A DNA stretch of 64,000 bases from Tritrichomonas musculus (GCA_039105265.1 JAPFFF010000017.1:62001-126000), one strand, 5' to 3'. Shown: positions 32,119 through 43,193, numbered from the stretch's first letter. Notes: generated by a model not told the origin, from the sequence alone. Made by a program: numbers and translations.

Positions 32119-32126
32119 AAAAATGA
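32119..32126 (-). promoter_or_regulatory. Initiator-like TCATTTTT
   Basis: Minus-strand TCATTTTT directly abuts the ATG of the exportin-like gene. It fits the trichomonad initiator pattern TCAYTWYT, which would give a very short 5' leader. Confidence 0.45.
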
Positions 32127-32451
32127 AATTGCAATGAAAAAGTTCATATTATCAAAAAAATGGTGATAACCTCGACAATCATCTAAATAAGCATTATTAA
32201 TACAATATTTATGATATCTTTCTCTATTTTCTCTATCATATAGGAGTACATTTGATTACTTTTTAAGGCAAATTGAACACACATTAAAAAGAATATAAAT
32301 GCATATTAAAAAAAAAAAATTATCTAATAAATAGCATTATAGTAACAATGTATTAAAATGAAAAAGTGTTATAAAAAGAAATATTGAAACAAAATGAAAA
32401 AAATATATTTAAATCAAAGGTTGCATTTTATTTATTTAATTTAAATCGTTT
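32127..32451. other. Intergenic, no gene seen
   Basis: AT-rich spacer between two minus-strand genes. Confidence 0.5.
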
Positions 32452-33243
32452 TTATATTTCTTCTTCAGAATCAGTCTCTTCAACTTTAGGCGCAAGATAA
32501 AATCGAACATATCCACCTTCGTTCAAATCATATTCAATTAATAAAGGAAAATGATTTGAGAAACTAAGAGAAACACGGTTTGAAAGTGACGACGATGATG
32601 AAATTGCTTTGAGATATCTTAATGCATAAGAAACTTTGCATTGTTCTGTTACATCAATTTCGATTGTTTCATCTGGGTCTTCCGAAATTCCAGATGTATA
32701 AGTTGTGCTTGAACTAAAAGTCGAAGCGGATGCAGAAAATGTGACAGAGCCTTCAACACAACTAACAATAACTGATTCATCTACATCTAATAAGCTTTTA
32801 ATAAGTTTGCTGAATGCATTAGAGCTGAATGTGAGTTTAGCTTTATATTGATGATCTGGAATTTGAACCGTTTCTGCTTCTAAATCAATAGGTCTCAATT
32901 TGTATTTTGTAGATTTATCTTCTGATTGAGCATTTAATTGAATCTCAATATCATCTTGAGATCTTTCTGTTCTAATTGTTAAGATATCGTTTGAATCTGC
33001 ACTTTTGAGAACTTTTGTTAATGTTTCAACGTTGAAATTTAAAACCATACTTTCGCTACATTGATAAGTATCAAAGCAATCTTCAGGAAGATGAATTGAT
33101 ATTAACGAAACATGACTCACATCCATTGCTTGAAGATCCATTCCATGTTGAGTACAATCGAAACTGATATCCTCTATAAGGCCTTTTAAACTGTCAACAA
33201 TTCTACGAAAAAGATGCGCTTGATGAAAAACGATTTCGACCAT
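32452..33243 (-). CDS. PCNA: Proliferating cell nuclear antigen (DNA sliding clamp)
   Basis: 263 residues, the normal length for eukaryotic PCNA. It shows the two-domain clamp layout: opening FHQAHLFRRIVDSLKGLIED, the conserved segment QAMDVSHVSLISIHLPEDCF, the interdomain connector region near 120-130 (RPIDLEAETVQIPDH), and the C-terminal FPLLIEYDLNEGGYVRFYLAPKVEE. It acts in the nucleus as a trimeric ring tethering DNA polymerase delta, ligase I and other PIP-box proteins. Serine-rich loops (SASTFSSSTTYTS and SSSSSLSN) replace shorter loops of other eukaryotes. The start is the only ATG giving the family N-terminus. Confidence 0.95.
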   Translation of the reverse strand: MVEIVFHQAHLFRRIVDSLKGLIEDISFDCTQHGMDLQAMDVSHVSLISIHLPEDCFDTYQCSESMVLNFNVETLTKVLKSADSNDILTIRTERSQDDIEIQLNAQSEDKSTKYKLRPIDLEAETVQIPDHQYKAKLTFSSNAFSKLIKSLLDVDESVIVSCVEGSVTFSASASTFSSSTTYTSGISEDPDETIEIDVTEQCKVSYALRYLKAISSSSSLSNRVSLSFSNHFPLLIEYDLNEGGYVRFYLAPKVEETDSEEEI

Positions 33244-33854
33244 CGATTAAAGAATTTCGAATATTATTTTGCTTTGAAAATCTAAACGTCTTTGAATTTA
33301 AGAATTTATTTTTACAGATAGTTTTGCTATTTGGACATTATTCAATACACCATTACTAATGCAATAAAATTAATTACAAATTAATCAATAAAAATCAAGT
33401 GACAACTCGATTCTACATCCAAGATATTTTTTATTTCACATGTCAAACATAAAAATCAAATCCAATTTGGAAAAAGAATAACTTTAATATATTAATTCAT
33501 TATTATTTTTTCTATTATGGCAATAATTGCTCACTCTATTGTCTTTCTTTAGTAATTTTTCTAAATGATTGAATTGATCAAATAGCAAATAAGATTATAT
33601 AAAATATAATAAATATAATGTCTTTGACTTGTTTCAAATTTAAAATATACAATTTAAAATAATATAACTTTATGCTTGTTTTCTAAGCCATATGGAATGA
33701 TTTTATGAATCAAGGCATTTAATTCACCTGCTATGATATAAAATAGCAACAAATTTGAAAAGGTATAAGATATCAAATATTTAATAAAATAATTTTTTTT
33801 CCAGAACATTCAATTATTATACAAGACAAAAAACATATATTTTCTTTTTTTGTT
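33244..33854. other. Intergenic, no gene seen
   Basis: AT-rich spacer; no RNA gene or repeat recognised. Confidence 0.5.
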
Positions 33855-36488
33855 TCAGTTGTCGGAATCAACATCATCTATATTTTCTTCGGTATTTTCG
33901 ATAATATTTTCTTCTTCTTCTTCAAATTCATCATACAATTTTGCATCTTTTAATTGTTTAATCAAATCTTCATCAGTTAAGTTCCACTTTTTAGCCATAT
34001 TAGCTGCATGATGAGCCTCTTCTGATCTTTCCATTTTCAAAGAAAAGAGTGCTAAATTAGCCCAAACATCAGGATGACGGGGATTAATCACCGTTGCCTG
34101 ATTCAAAAGATCATCAGCCTGTCTAAATTTGTTCATATTAATAGAAGCAATAGACAATCCAAGAAGAACTGAAGCACTTTGAGGTGAGCATTTAAATAAG
34201 ATCGATTCTGCTTTTAAGTAATCTTTTGTTTTTAAGTAAATAAATCCAAGACGAAGAGCAGCTCTTTGTTCAAATTTCATTTCAAGACCTTCAGTAAACC
34301 ATTTAACCGAATCTTGATATCTTTCACGTTCAAATTCAATATGGCCTAAAAGTAACAAAGCATCTGCAGTTTTATTTAGCAAAACTGCTCTTGAGAGGAA
34401 CGATACAGCTTTTGAAAAGTCATGAAGTTGATAATGAAGTCTTCCAAACATGTAAAGAACTTCGGCAGTTTCACCTTTGGCCATTTGTTCTTGAGCAATC
34501 AATTGCTCAGTAAAAACAACGTCTTTCATCTCAAGTAATTCTTGAGCAAATTGAAGAGGTGATTCATTTGGTTCAACAGCTGGTTTTGAATTTGGTAAAT
34601 TTGCTAATCCACATAATATAGCTATAACAACTTCAACAATTCTTTCCATAAAATGCGCTGATTTTAAGAAATCAATTGCCTCAGTATATTTTTCTTGTCT
34701 AGTGAGAAGAGACGCAAATAAAATAGAAAGCTTCAAATGATTAGGATCGCAAGTCAATCCTCTTCGAACACATTCTTCGGCTCTCGCTAAATTATTATGT
34801 CTAAGCATCAAACAGGAATAAAGCCACCAAGCATCAGCATCTGAAAGATCCATTGCTAGGAGCTCTTCCAAAAGTTCTGTAGCAGCTTCTTGACGGTTCA
34901 TTAGTTCAGCTTCTTCGCTTTCCTTGATTAAAAATTCACGTGGATTAGATGGTTGTCGTGCTGGAATAAATATTTGAGGAAGTTGTTTAGCAACTTCATC
35001 ATGTAAATACATCGGCAAAATTGAAAGTAAAGTTTGCATTTGCTTTTCACTTTGTGGCTGATGAGCAAGCGAAAATTCAGAAAATGTATAAGTAATTGCA
35101 ATTCTAAGTTTTTCAAGAGCCACATGATAGGACGGCATTTTATTAAGTAATGGAGTTAAATCTTCAGGAAAATCAGGTATTGCAAGTTGGCAATCCTGAC
35201 GAGTTTTTTGAGCGTTCATTATTTCATATGCAAGTCGTTGAACTGCTTCACGATATTGATTAGTTGCTTCTTGAAGTCTATGACTGCGAGTTTCTGGGTT
35301 CTTACGGCAAAGATCTGATGGCTTAACAGTTGGATGCGGAACTAGTGGTTTAAGAACAAGAGCATGTGAAAATTGAAGGTCAACAAATAACAAAGAATGA
35401 CCATCAAAGCCATCATTCTCTTTGAGTTCAGACCATTGTGACATTACAACACGAATTTGCTTTTTATCTTTTGCAGTTGGTGTTTTCTTTGGTTTCCGTT
35501 TGGTATTTCGTGAAGCAACTTTTCTTTGAGCGGCTTGCTTGCCTTTCTTTTGATCTGCTGGTTCTTCTACTTGTGCATTCGGATCAGGCACACGTATTGG
35601 CTCATCTTCTGGATTCATTTTGTTGATTGGAATTTCGCATAAAAAATGAGATTGACCTGGCTTTGTAAATTCAGAATCATCAAAACATCCATGACCAGTT
35701 ACTAATGCAGCAATAGTATCATTCATCTGAAAAGCAGAATAATCTTCGTTTGTTTCTCTTCTTACTTCAATTTGAACATTTGCACCTTCCTCCAAAAGTG
35801 CCTTTACTGACTCAGCTGGCAAAAAAACGCGCGGCGACATAGTCCATTTCACAACTGGCGGATCATCAAAAGTATATGTACCTGCCACTAACTGAAGAAC
35901 CCGTCCGCAAGGAAATTTAAATGCAACTATATAATCAAAAGTATGCACTTTGTTATCAGCCTCATCATACAATGAAGACTTAACAATTGCAAGTGGAAGA
36001 TTTATTAATTTTTCGACTTTGAGTTTCATGATTGCTGAACCATCTGATTCTTCGGCTGAAAGCAAAGGTTCATTTAAAGTAAATGAAACATGTATAGATG
36101 GGGCGGTTATCGATGCATCAAATTCGCCATCTTCGCAATGCTTTCCAATTAAATCAGCGGTAATAGAAACTTTTCGATGAATTAGAAGAGGATCAAGATA
36201 CATTTGAAATTCAAAAGCTGGAGTTTGATGTCTTAAATCAGACGATACTGCTTTAATAATAATCTTGAGTGGCTCACTGACAAGTTTATCGAAACATCCT
36301 TGAGAAACAGTGTCAATCGGAAATGGGGCATCAAAACCTATATCAAAAGTATCGCTTGCTGGTATTGCGTTTGACGATTTGTTATTTGCGTCGGGAAAAG
36401 TAACATAAACTTGAATATGTGATCGAGCTGAAACTGATGCTGGATAGCCAGCGCATTGGCCAATATGTAAAACTCCTTCAATACTCAT
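33855..36488 (-). CDS. CFAP70-like TPR protein of the axoneme
   Basis: 877 residues. The N-terminal 400 residues are beta-rich with no low complexity except a Lys/Arg block (KKGKQAAQRKVASRNTKRK near 315-340). After a helical segment (ATNQYREAVQRLAYEIMN) the second half holds at least eight tetratricopeptide repeats (for example DAWWLYSCLMLRHNNLARAE, HPDVWANLALFSLKMERSEE). The tail is acidic. This order, an N-terminal beta domain plus C-terminal TPRs, is that of CFAP70, a protein needed for dynein regulation in motile cilia and flagella. The family is usually about 1100 residues. A different TPR protein is possible, but the overall architecture fits a flagellate. Confidence 0.6.
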   Translation of the reverse strand: MSIEGVLHIGQCAGYPASVSARSHIQVYVTFPDANNKSSNAIPASDTFDIGFDAPFPIDTVSQGCFDKLVSEPLKIIIKAVSSDLRHQTPAFEFQMYLDPLLIHRKVSITADLIGKHCEDGEFDASITAPSIHVSFTLNEPLLSAEESDGSAIMKLKVEKLINLPLAIVKSSLYDEADNKVHTFDYIVAFKFPCGRVLQLVAGTYTFDDPPVVKWTMSPRVFLPAESVKALLEEGANVQIEVRRETNEDYSAFQMNDTIAALVTGHGCFDDSEFTKPGQSHFLCEIPINKMNPEDEPIRVPDPNAQVEEPADQKKGKQAAQRKVASRNTKRKPKKTPTAKDKKQIRVVMSQWSELKENDGFDGHSLLFVDLQFSHALVLKPLVPHPTVKPSDLCRKNPETRSHRLQEATNQYREAVQRLAYEIMNAQKTRQDCQLAIPDFPEDLTPLLNKMPSYHVALEKLRIAITYTFSEFSLAHQPQSEKQMQTLLSILPMYLHDEVAKQLPQIFIPARQPSNPREFLIKESEEAELMNRQEAATELLEELLAMDLSDADAWWLYSCLMLRHNNLARAEECVRRGLTCDPNHLKLSILFASLLTRQEKYTEAIDFLKSAHFMERIVEVVIAILCGLANLPNSKPAVEPNESPLQFAQELLEMKDVVFTEQLIAQEQMAKGETAEVLYMFGRLHYQLHDFSKAVSFLSRAVLLNKTADALLLLGHIEFERERYQDSVKWFTEGLEMKFEQRAALRLGFIYLKTKDYLKAESILFKCSPQSASVLLGLSIASINMNKFRQADDLLNQATVINPRHPDVWANLALFSLKMERSEEAHHAANMAKKWNLTDEDLIKQLKDAKLYDEFEEEEENIIENTEENIDDVDSDN

Positions 36489-37028
36489 AAAATATTAATT
36501 TGAAATACTCTATCCTTCAAAATTTGTTAACGGATAAAAAAACGTTTTTTTAATATATGAAATGCTATATGAAAAAATCATTGAATAATATTTTCTCTAA
36601 CTTATAAAAATATACATTTACTCGTAGCAATAAAATCCTTATTTTAATCTTATTATCATCGCATTGTTCATGTTTTTTTTTTATAAAAATAAAAAAACAT
36701 AAAAATTTGATTAGTACATAAAAAAAAAAAAATAGTAATAACGCATCCCCTTACTTAAACCTCCGCTATAACAGCAAAATCTGTCATAAACAATGCCAAT
36801 ATGAAAAAATGAATAAATTAGTTTTTAGTTAGACTAAAAAAAATGATTTAATGAACGCTTGTAGATAGTTTTATAAACCATTTAATAAGTATTTACTCGA
36901 ATCGAGTAACTCGATCAAGCTTGTTGAGAAAAACGGAAAATCAAATATTCTGTAACAAATTTTCTGTTATTATTTCAAAAAATTGTTATTTTTGTGATAT
37001 GAAATAAATATAAACATATTTTTGAAAA
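36489..37028. promoter_or_regulatory. Divergent intergenic region between CFAP70-like and coiled-coil genes
   Basis: The only obvious divergent gene pair in the central core. 540 bp, AT-rich, with an ACTCGAATCGAGTAACTCGA palindromic stretch near 36895-36915. It presumably carries both promoters; no clear TCAYTWYT initiator next to either ATG. Confidence 0.35.
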
Positions 37029-39953
37029 ATGAAAAAGAGAACAAAAATCGAAAATAATCAACGTGGGCTTCCTCAACCTTCACAGCCTACATCAGATGAT
37101 GCAATTCTTTCTAACTATTCATCATCGATCACAAATTTTCTAAATCAATTAAAATTACAAGAACCAGAACTGGATTTTATCAACCCTTTCCAGGAAATAA
37201 CCGCAGATATATCAAAGCACATACACCACCATCCAAGTCGGATTCCTCTTGCTGCAATTTCAGCCAGTTGGCAACGTTTATCTAACGAAATTTTATTTCA
37301 AGTTCAACAAGTAAATCAAAAAGCTAGTGACTCAATGATTCAACAAAAAATTACATCGTTACGTTCTGCGATTTCCCAAATTCGTTCTGCCGCTCCAAGT
37401 TATCAAGCCTATAAAAAAGAGCACCAAACGTTATATCAACAAATTAAAAAATCAATTTCCCTCATTCAGCAATCAATTGAAGTTCATGATGAGAATCGTT
37501 CTTTGCAACAACTAGCAAAATTAAAAACAGACCTAACTCACTCATTCGCAAAATTCTTTCAACTTGCTGACATGGATAAAGCTGAAGCTTCTCAAGTTCT
37601 TAAGCAATGCAAGCGAGATGTTAATCAAATTCAACGTCTTTTGGCAGGAACAAATCCAACTGTAATTGTTCCACCAGAATTTAGTTCATTTACTAAATAT
37701 GTTAATTCGCTAAAATTTGAAAATAAAAAGGCAGAGCCGACTAGAAGATCAAAAACGCCGCCTGCCAGATTTCCAAATTTATTGTGCTCATTACCAAAAC
37801 CAGGATTCAGTCAAAACAATAACAAAAATCCTGCTTCAAATTCTAAGTTGAAGGCATCTCCATCAAATGCTGCAATTTTATCAGCAACAGCATCAAATTC
37901 ATCAGCACCACAAGCTCTTCCTCAAGGAAAAGAAAAATATGTCAACTCATCCAGAAAAATAATTAATAGATCAAAAACGCCTCCATCAAGACCAATTTTG
38001 ATGAAAACGATAGCAAATGCCCAAAAACCTCGAATTTCAAAGTTTTCAGCTGTTGAGAATTATATATTTCCGAAACAATACAATTCAGCTAAACCAGGAT
38101 CGAACTCAACAACATTATCAAGTACACTTACACCTCAAACTTCTCCATTTTTACTTGAAAAAGATAAGAAACCGGTTTCTTCTATTAAACCAATAGGAAA
38201 ACGCCCAGTTTCTCCTCCAAATTCCAAAGTTAGTCCAAATCCAAAATTGAATCTAAATTTGAATTTAAATTCTTTATCAAATACAAACAATGAGGCGTCA
38301 CGTTCAAATTCAGCAAGAGATAAAGTACCAAAATCTGGGAATAGCGCTAAAAATTCTTCAAGACTGATTAAAAAAGATTCATCCAAGCCCTCATTATCAT
38401 CAATTTCACGGCCTGTATCACCTGGAGCAACCAAAACTCCACCTTCTAAACTTCGCCAGCCATCATATTTGAAATCTCCTCCTCAGCAAAATCAAAGTCA
38501 ACCCAAATCTAAACAGCAACAAAAACAGAGTCCGAAAAGTCCTAAAAATCAACCAATTCAAAGAAATCAAAATCAAGTTCAAAATCAAAATCCAGTTAAG
38601 AAAAATAAGCTGCAAGATGAGCCAAACAAAACACAGACAAATTATAAAAGGAATCCGAATATCAATAGATATATGGACGACAATGATATTGATAATGACA
38701 TTTACAATGATAATTCTAATGATGATTACAACGAGAATGAAATTGATAATGATAACGACCCTGGAAAGCAAAAGCTTACATCATCAATAAAACGAACAGA
38801 TTCGAATCAATCATTTGATAGTGCTACTGACCAGTTGGTAATGGCCATGAACAAAGCAAAAGAGCAAGTTCGTGTTTCTTCGCCAACCCTCGAAAAACTT
38901 CAACGCGATTTAAGCTTTGAAGGGCTTTTCTTTGAAGGAGACGAACCAGTTGAAATAACGATTACTCATTTATATGAATCATTCTCAAAAAAATTGAATT
39001 TATTTGATCAATTAATTATTGCTAATGATAAAATTAATGAGCTTAATCAAAAAGTGGAACAAAATACTTGGAAAGATGACAAAGAACTTGAAGACTATTT
39101 GTCATTTATTGATGAAAATAGCATTATTGTTCAATTTTTGAGCAGAGAAAAAGAAATTGTTTATGATACTGCAAAATCAATGAGACAGATGAATGAAAAA
39201 ATCGATTATTATTTAAATAGGAATAACCATTATGCTTCAATTTCAAATTCTAATAATAATGATGATGTTAATGTTTTGAAAAATCAAAATTTAAAGTTAA
39301 ATGATGATTTAACTGATTTATATGCAACAATTGAAGACCAACTCGCACAAATTTCAAAGCAGTCATCAAATGAGAAAGAAAGAAATGAAAATAAAAAAAT
39401 AATTAAAAAGTTTGACTCTACTAAAAATATTTTCTATGAGTTCACTGAAAAAGTTAATGAACAAAATAGAATTGAAGAAATTAAACTAGAGAACGAATCA
39501 ATAAAGCGAAGAATTAAGATTCTTAAATCAATTCAATCTTCATCTGATAATGATAATGACAGCAATGATAATGACAATGAAAACGATAACGAAAACAAAG
39601 ATGAATTTGATATATCACTGCTAAATGAAAATGAATTGAATGAAATGTCATTAGAAGAAGTATTGAGTGTGCATGAGTATTTGAATAACAACAAAAATAA
39701 AATTAAATCCAATTTTGTTGAAGATCCAAAAATAGCGAAAAACAGAGATAAGTTCAGACCATCTGAAGAACAATTAAAAACATTGTCATCTATTCATCAG
39801 CAATTGGTAGATCTACAAAATGCTCTTGTTTCAATTCAAAATGACGAACAAAAAGTTTCCATCAATGATCAATTATTAACGCGAAATGAAATTGAATCAA
39901 GTATTATGAAACTAATTACTCAAGAAAAGAATATATTGCAATCAATCAAATGA
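37029..39953 (+). CDS. 974-residue low-complexity/coiled-coil protein, function unknown
   Basis: Residues about 30-230 are helical and Gln-rich. Residues 235-560 are disordered, rich in Ser, Pro, Lys and Asn, with repeated RSKTPPxR motifs (near 240 and 318) that look like proline-directed kinase sites. Residues 560-600 are an Asp/Asn run (YMDDNDIDNDIYND). From about 615 to the end are coiled-coil segments broken by another Asn/Asp run (DNDNDSNDNDNE near 840). I recognise no family. A cytoskeletal or microtubule-associated role is conceivable for basic Ser-Pro-rich plus coiled-coil composition, but that is a guess. Confidence 0.8.
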   Translation: MKKRTKIENNQRGLPQPSQPTSDDAILSNYSSSITNFLNQLKLQEPELDFINPFQEITADISKHIHHHPSRIPLAAISASWQRLSNEILFQVQQVNQKASDSMIQQKITSLRSAISQIRSAAPSYQAYKKEHQTLYQQIKKSISLIQQSIEVHDENRSLQQLAKLKTDLTHSFAKFFQLADMDKAEASQVLKQCKRDVNQIQRLLAGTNPTVIVPPEFSSFTKYVNSLKFENKKAEPTRRSKTPPARFPNLLCSLPKPGFSQNNNKNPASNSKLKASPSNAAILSATASNSSAPQALPQGKEKYVNSSRKIINRSKTPPSRPILMKTIANAQKPRISKFSAVENYIFPKQYNSAKPGSNSTTLSSTLTPQTSPFLLEKDKKPVSSIKPIGKRPVSPPNSKVSPNPKLNLNLNLNSLSNTNNEASRSNSARDKVPKSGNSAKNSSRLIKKDSSKPSLSSISRPVSPGATKTPPSKLRQPSYLKSPPQQNQSQPKSKQQQKQSPKSPKNQPIQRNQNQVQNQNPVKKNKLQDEPNKTQTNYKRNPNINRYMDDNDIDNDIYNDNSNDDYNENEIDNDNDPGKQKLTSSIKRTDSNQSFDSATDQLVMAMNKAKEQVRVSSPTLEKLQRDLSFEGLFFEGDEPVEITITHLYESFSKKLNLFDQLIIANDKINELNQKVEQNTWKDDKELEDYLSFIDENSIIVQFLSREKEIVYDTAKSMRQMNEKIDYYLNRNNHYASISNSNNNDDVNVLKNQNLKLNDDLTDLYATIEDQLAQISKQSSNEKERNENKKIIKKFDSTKNIFYEFTEKVNEQNRIEEIKLENESIKRRIKILKSIQSSSDNDNDSNDNDNENDNENKDEFDISLLNENELNEMSLEEVLSVHEYLNNNKNKIKSNFVEDPKIAKNRDKFRPSEEQLKTLSSIHQQLVDLQNALVSIQNDEQKVSINDQLLTRNEIESSIMKLITQEKNILQSIK

Positions 39954-40093
39954 GAACTTCTGTTTTTATTTTTTCTTGATAAAATATTATGTATGTAAGC
40001 AAAGTTTATTAATAAATGCGGAATGTTATTTTTCTATATAATTCAAAAAGTTTCAACTTTTTGTATTTTCTTTTTAAAAAATTTTTCATTTCC

Positions 40094-40312
40094 ATGGATT
40101 TTACTGTTAAATGTTCAGATGGTGAATCTTTGAATGTTCCACATTACGCTGTTAATTATTGCTTTTTCTTTCAGCAAATCGCTAAAACCCAAAAACAAGG
40201 ATTTTGGACAAATACTAATTCCAATATTACTGAAACAGAATATGGCAATAAAAATGAAGTTGACTACAGTAAAGAATCCGACCACTTTGATCAGAGTCAA
40301 AAAAATACTTAA
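40094..40312 (+). CDS. Small ORF with BTB/Skp1-like opening, possibly truncated
   Basis: 72 codons from the ATG at 40094, which TCATTTCC directly precedes. An upstream ATG at 40016 would add 26 unlikely I/F-rich residues. The first 35 residues (MDFTVKCSDGESLNVPHYAV) resemble the first strand and helix of BTB/POZ or Skp1 folds, then the sequence becomes polar and stops. It could be a pseudogene stump of a BTB protein or a real small protein. Confidence 0.35.
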   Translation: MDFTVKCSDGESLNVPHYAVNYCFFFQQIAKTQKQGFWTNTNSNITETEYGNKNEVDYSKESDHFDQSQKNT

Positions 40313-41660
40313 GTATGCAAAATATATAAGAAAAAAAATAATTTACATACTTCAGTATTTTTATTTACATATAATTTATATAATTATTTAAATTTTTAAA
40401 TATTCATTATGTAAGAATATTATATCTTCAAATTTAAGCGAAGTCCATCTGAAAACCGAAAACAAATTTTATAAAATAATGCAAATCTTCATATGAGAAA
40501 AATAAATGCATTTTTTTTTTTTAATTACAAAAATATTAAATGGAAAATAATATATTTCATATGATCTGAATGCTCATTCGTTATAATCATTTAATTACTT
40601 ATTTGCAAAATTCAACATTCTGGCATTTCAGGTTTCATAGAACAAAGCAGATAATTTATGTATTTTAATTAAATTTAGCAGTAGTTGTTCTCAAACATCA
40701 AAAAATAATGAATTATTATTATATTCTTTTTATAATCATTAGCCAAAGCCTATTTAATGATACCAGAAATAAAGAAATAATCTCAGTTTTTATTTTATTT
40801 TATTTTTTTTTTAATTATTTTTAATTCCTTTTGATATATATATCAATAATTTTGAAAATTATTAAAAAATTATTTGCTTGAACTTGTATTTAAAATTAAT
40901 TTGCTATATAATCTGAATTATAACTGCCAATTTTCTATTTATTTTTTTTTCAGATAAATGATAAGGATATTTCTTTATATTTATCTTGTTTTCAATTAAT
41001 TGAAGCCTAGTTATGAATTGTTGACTGAATGTATGATTTGTAGGCTAGATGACTCACAAAGAATTCTTATTATAATTTGATATCTAATTATAAAAGACCA
41101 AAATCAATATAATATTCAATGTTGCTTTTTTATTGAAAGAAGTTCATTTTTTTTTTGTTTTTTAGTGACGATTGATAAAAAGTAAAATATATAAAAACAT
41201 ACAAATATAATATTGGAAATTTTGAATTCTATATATTACCTTTTCATATATTCATCATAGTTGTTTTGTGAAACTTGTGAAAAATAAAAGATATGGCGTA
41301 AATAATTACGAATTTTAGATATCAAAGAGCATTCAAAATTTGAGAATGAATTAATCATATGAGTTTTCAAAATTTTACAATCAATATTAACCACTAAACT
41401 TGAATAAATAAACATTAACTCATTGATTAATCTTCGCAATTTTCATCATAAAAAAAAATTAAAATTTGAGGAAAACGTTGCTATAATTTAAGAGAAATAT
41501 CAATATTAATACAAAATTTTGAATGAATTTGAATAACATGGCCATTTAAAATAAATAATCAATTGAATTTCATAGCCAAATAAAAATTCAAATTTATTTT
41601 TTTGAATTGAACAGTTTTTTTTTACTCATTTTAAACAGACGATTGTAGAAAAATAGATTA
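40313..41660. other. Long intergenic region, no gene seen
   Basis: 1.35 kb, very AT-rich, several homopolymer T and A runs. No RNA gene or inverted repeat recognised. TCATTTTA at 41626-41633 may be the initiator of the next gene. Confidence 0.45.
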
Positions 41661-42458
41661 ATGGCTCTTCTACGCAAAGCTATATCAAATTCATATCGCG
41701 CTTTCGCTAATAAGGACGCCTTCTTACTTTTTCTTTCAAACAAAGTAGATAAAGTTCAACAAAACAATCTTAATTTTTTGTTTCATTATTATAATCCATT
41801 GGTTAACAATACGTCGACCAATCCACCAACTATTGAAAAAAGAGATCGTTTGATGCCACCATACGAACCATATGTTGAGCTTGGTCATTTCCAAGAAAAA
41901 GGTGCCAAACATTTCCTCATTATAAATCGATATCAGTTTCGTCCAGGGCATTTAATTATGGTTCGGGACAATCAATCAGAACTTCAAGGATCTCCTCTAG
42001 TCGAGCACGATTACTGTATGCTATCTCAGCTTCTCTATCAAGTCGATGATCGCGGCGTTGCCTACTATAATGGCGGTGTTGATGCTGGTTGTACGCAATA
42101 TCACAAGCATATGCAATACGTTCCTTCTTTTGAAAATCCACTCTTCCCCAATATATATAGAGAAGAAAAGCTCCCTATCAAATATTTTGTTCGAAAACTT
42201 GATGATTATAGGCCTGAAACAATTGGTTATAATTACATGAAACTTATGGAAAAAATGGACCATAGTGGATCATACAATTTCTTGATTTCTCAAAGATTAG
42301 CAATGATCTTTCCAAGGCGGCAAGCACGCCACAAGACAGGTGTTCTTGTTAATTCAATGGGAGTTCTTGGACACTTATTTGTTTACGATTTTAATGCTCA
42401 GAAAGCAGAACAAGATCCTATTGGAATCCTTAAAGATGTATGTGTTCCTGTTGAATAA
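41661..42458 (+). CDS. ATP adenylyltransferase / Ap4A phosphorylase (HIT superfamily)
   Basis: 265 residues. The family signature is clear: PPYEPYVELGHF, KHFLIINRYQFRPGHLIMV, then AYYNGGVDAGCTQYHKHMQYVP. That includes the HxHxQ-type active site (HKHMQ), with the first histidine the expected nucleotide-accepting residue. The C-terminal half (YNFLISQRLAMIFPRR, VNSMGVLGHLFVYD) matches the APA1/APA2 C-terminal domain. The enzyme phosphorolyses diadenosine tetraphosphate to ADP and ATP, or works in reverse with sulfate or phosphate nucleotides. The usual length is about 300-330, so this one is compact. TCATTTTA lies 28 nt upstream of the ATG. Confidence 0.85.
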   Translation: MALLRKAISNSYRAFANKDAFLLFLSNKVDKVQQNNLNFLFHYYNPLVNNTSTNPPTIEKRDRLMPPYEPYVELGHFQEKGAKHFLIINRYQFRPGHLIMVRDNQSELQGSPLVEHDYCMLSQLLYQVDDRGVAYYNGGVDAGCTQYHKHMQYVPSFENPLFPNIYREEKLPIKYFVRKLDDYRPETIGYNYMKLMEKMDHSGSYNFLISQRLAMIFPRRQARHKTGVLVNSMGVLGHLFVYDFNAQKAEQDPIGILKDVCVPVE

Positions 42459-43122
42459 TTAGATTATTCAATGTTATAATATGTTTATCAGTATGTGTTT
42501 TCACATTATTTAAATGTTAATAATTCAATGGGTTTTCACAAAACTGAATAAAATACATGTTAATATTGTTTAAATATTATCATTCTTATTCTTATTTTTA
42601 TTTTCCAACAATATGTGAGAAATAGTCTGTCATGAAATCTTTTTGAATTCTATGAATATATTCAAATTTTGAATAATTGTTATTTTTTTTATAAATATCT
42701 CATATCTTAATTATAACAATAAGCAATGTAATGAAAATATTATTTTAAAAATCAGCATCTATCATCATAATTTAATATTTTCTTTAAACATAATAATCAC
42801 TAGTTTTCTTCTTTTCTATTTTGTTTTGTAGCCGAAGAATGATTATCCTTATTTAGTTTCTATTTTAAGAATGTACTCTATTTGATTGATTTGATTTCCT
42901 TCAGTATAGTTCAAGGGGCTTCTCAGGAAATCGAATTATTAATCATAACTCTAAATTTTGTAGAAGATTCAAGATTAATATATAAATTTAAAAATATGCT
43001 TTATACTGATTAATAAATTGAAAAAATAGGCTTGATTTATATAAAAAATTTATTGTTGATGAACAAATTTTTTTATTTCCTAAAACTTAGCTTTATATAA
43101 ATCAAATTCCATTTTTCTGGAG
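42459..43122. other. Intergenic, no gene seen
   Basis: AT-rich spacer before tRNA-Asp. Confidence 0.5.
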
Positions 43123-43193
43123 TCGCTGGTAGTGTAATGGTATCATGTAGGATTGTCGTTCCTGTGACCCGGGTCCGATTCCCGGCCAGCGAG
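43123..43193 (+). tRNA. tRNA-Asp (GTC)
   Basis: The sequence folds as a complete cloverleaf: acceptor TCGCTGG/CCAGCGA, a short D arm (GTG...CAT), an anticodon stem TAGGA/TCCTG around loop TTGTCGT with anticodon GTC, and a T arm CCGGG-TCCGATT-CCCGG. The discriminator is G at 43193 and CCA is not encoded. A poly-T tract from 43195 serves as the polymerase III terminator. No intron. Confidence 0.93.

Noticed and set aside
41236-41439. 67-codon minus-strand ORF
   Set aside because: Composition is that of random AT-rich DNA, with no motif and no initiator-like start.
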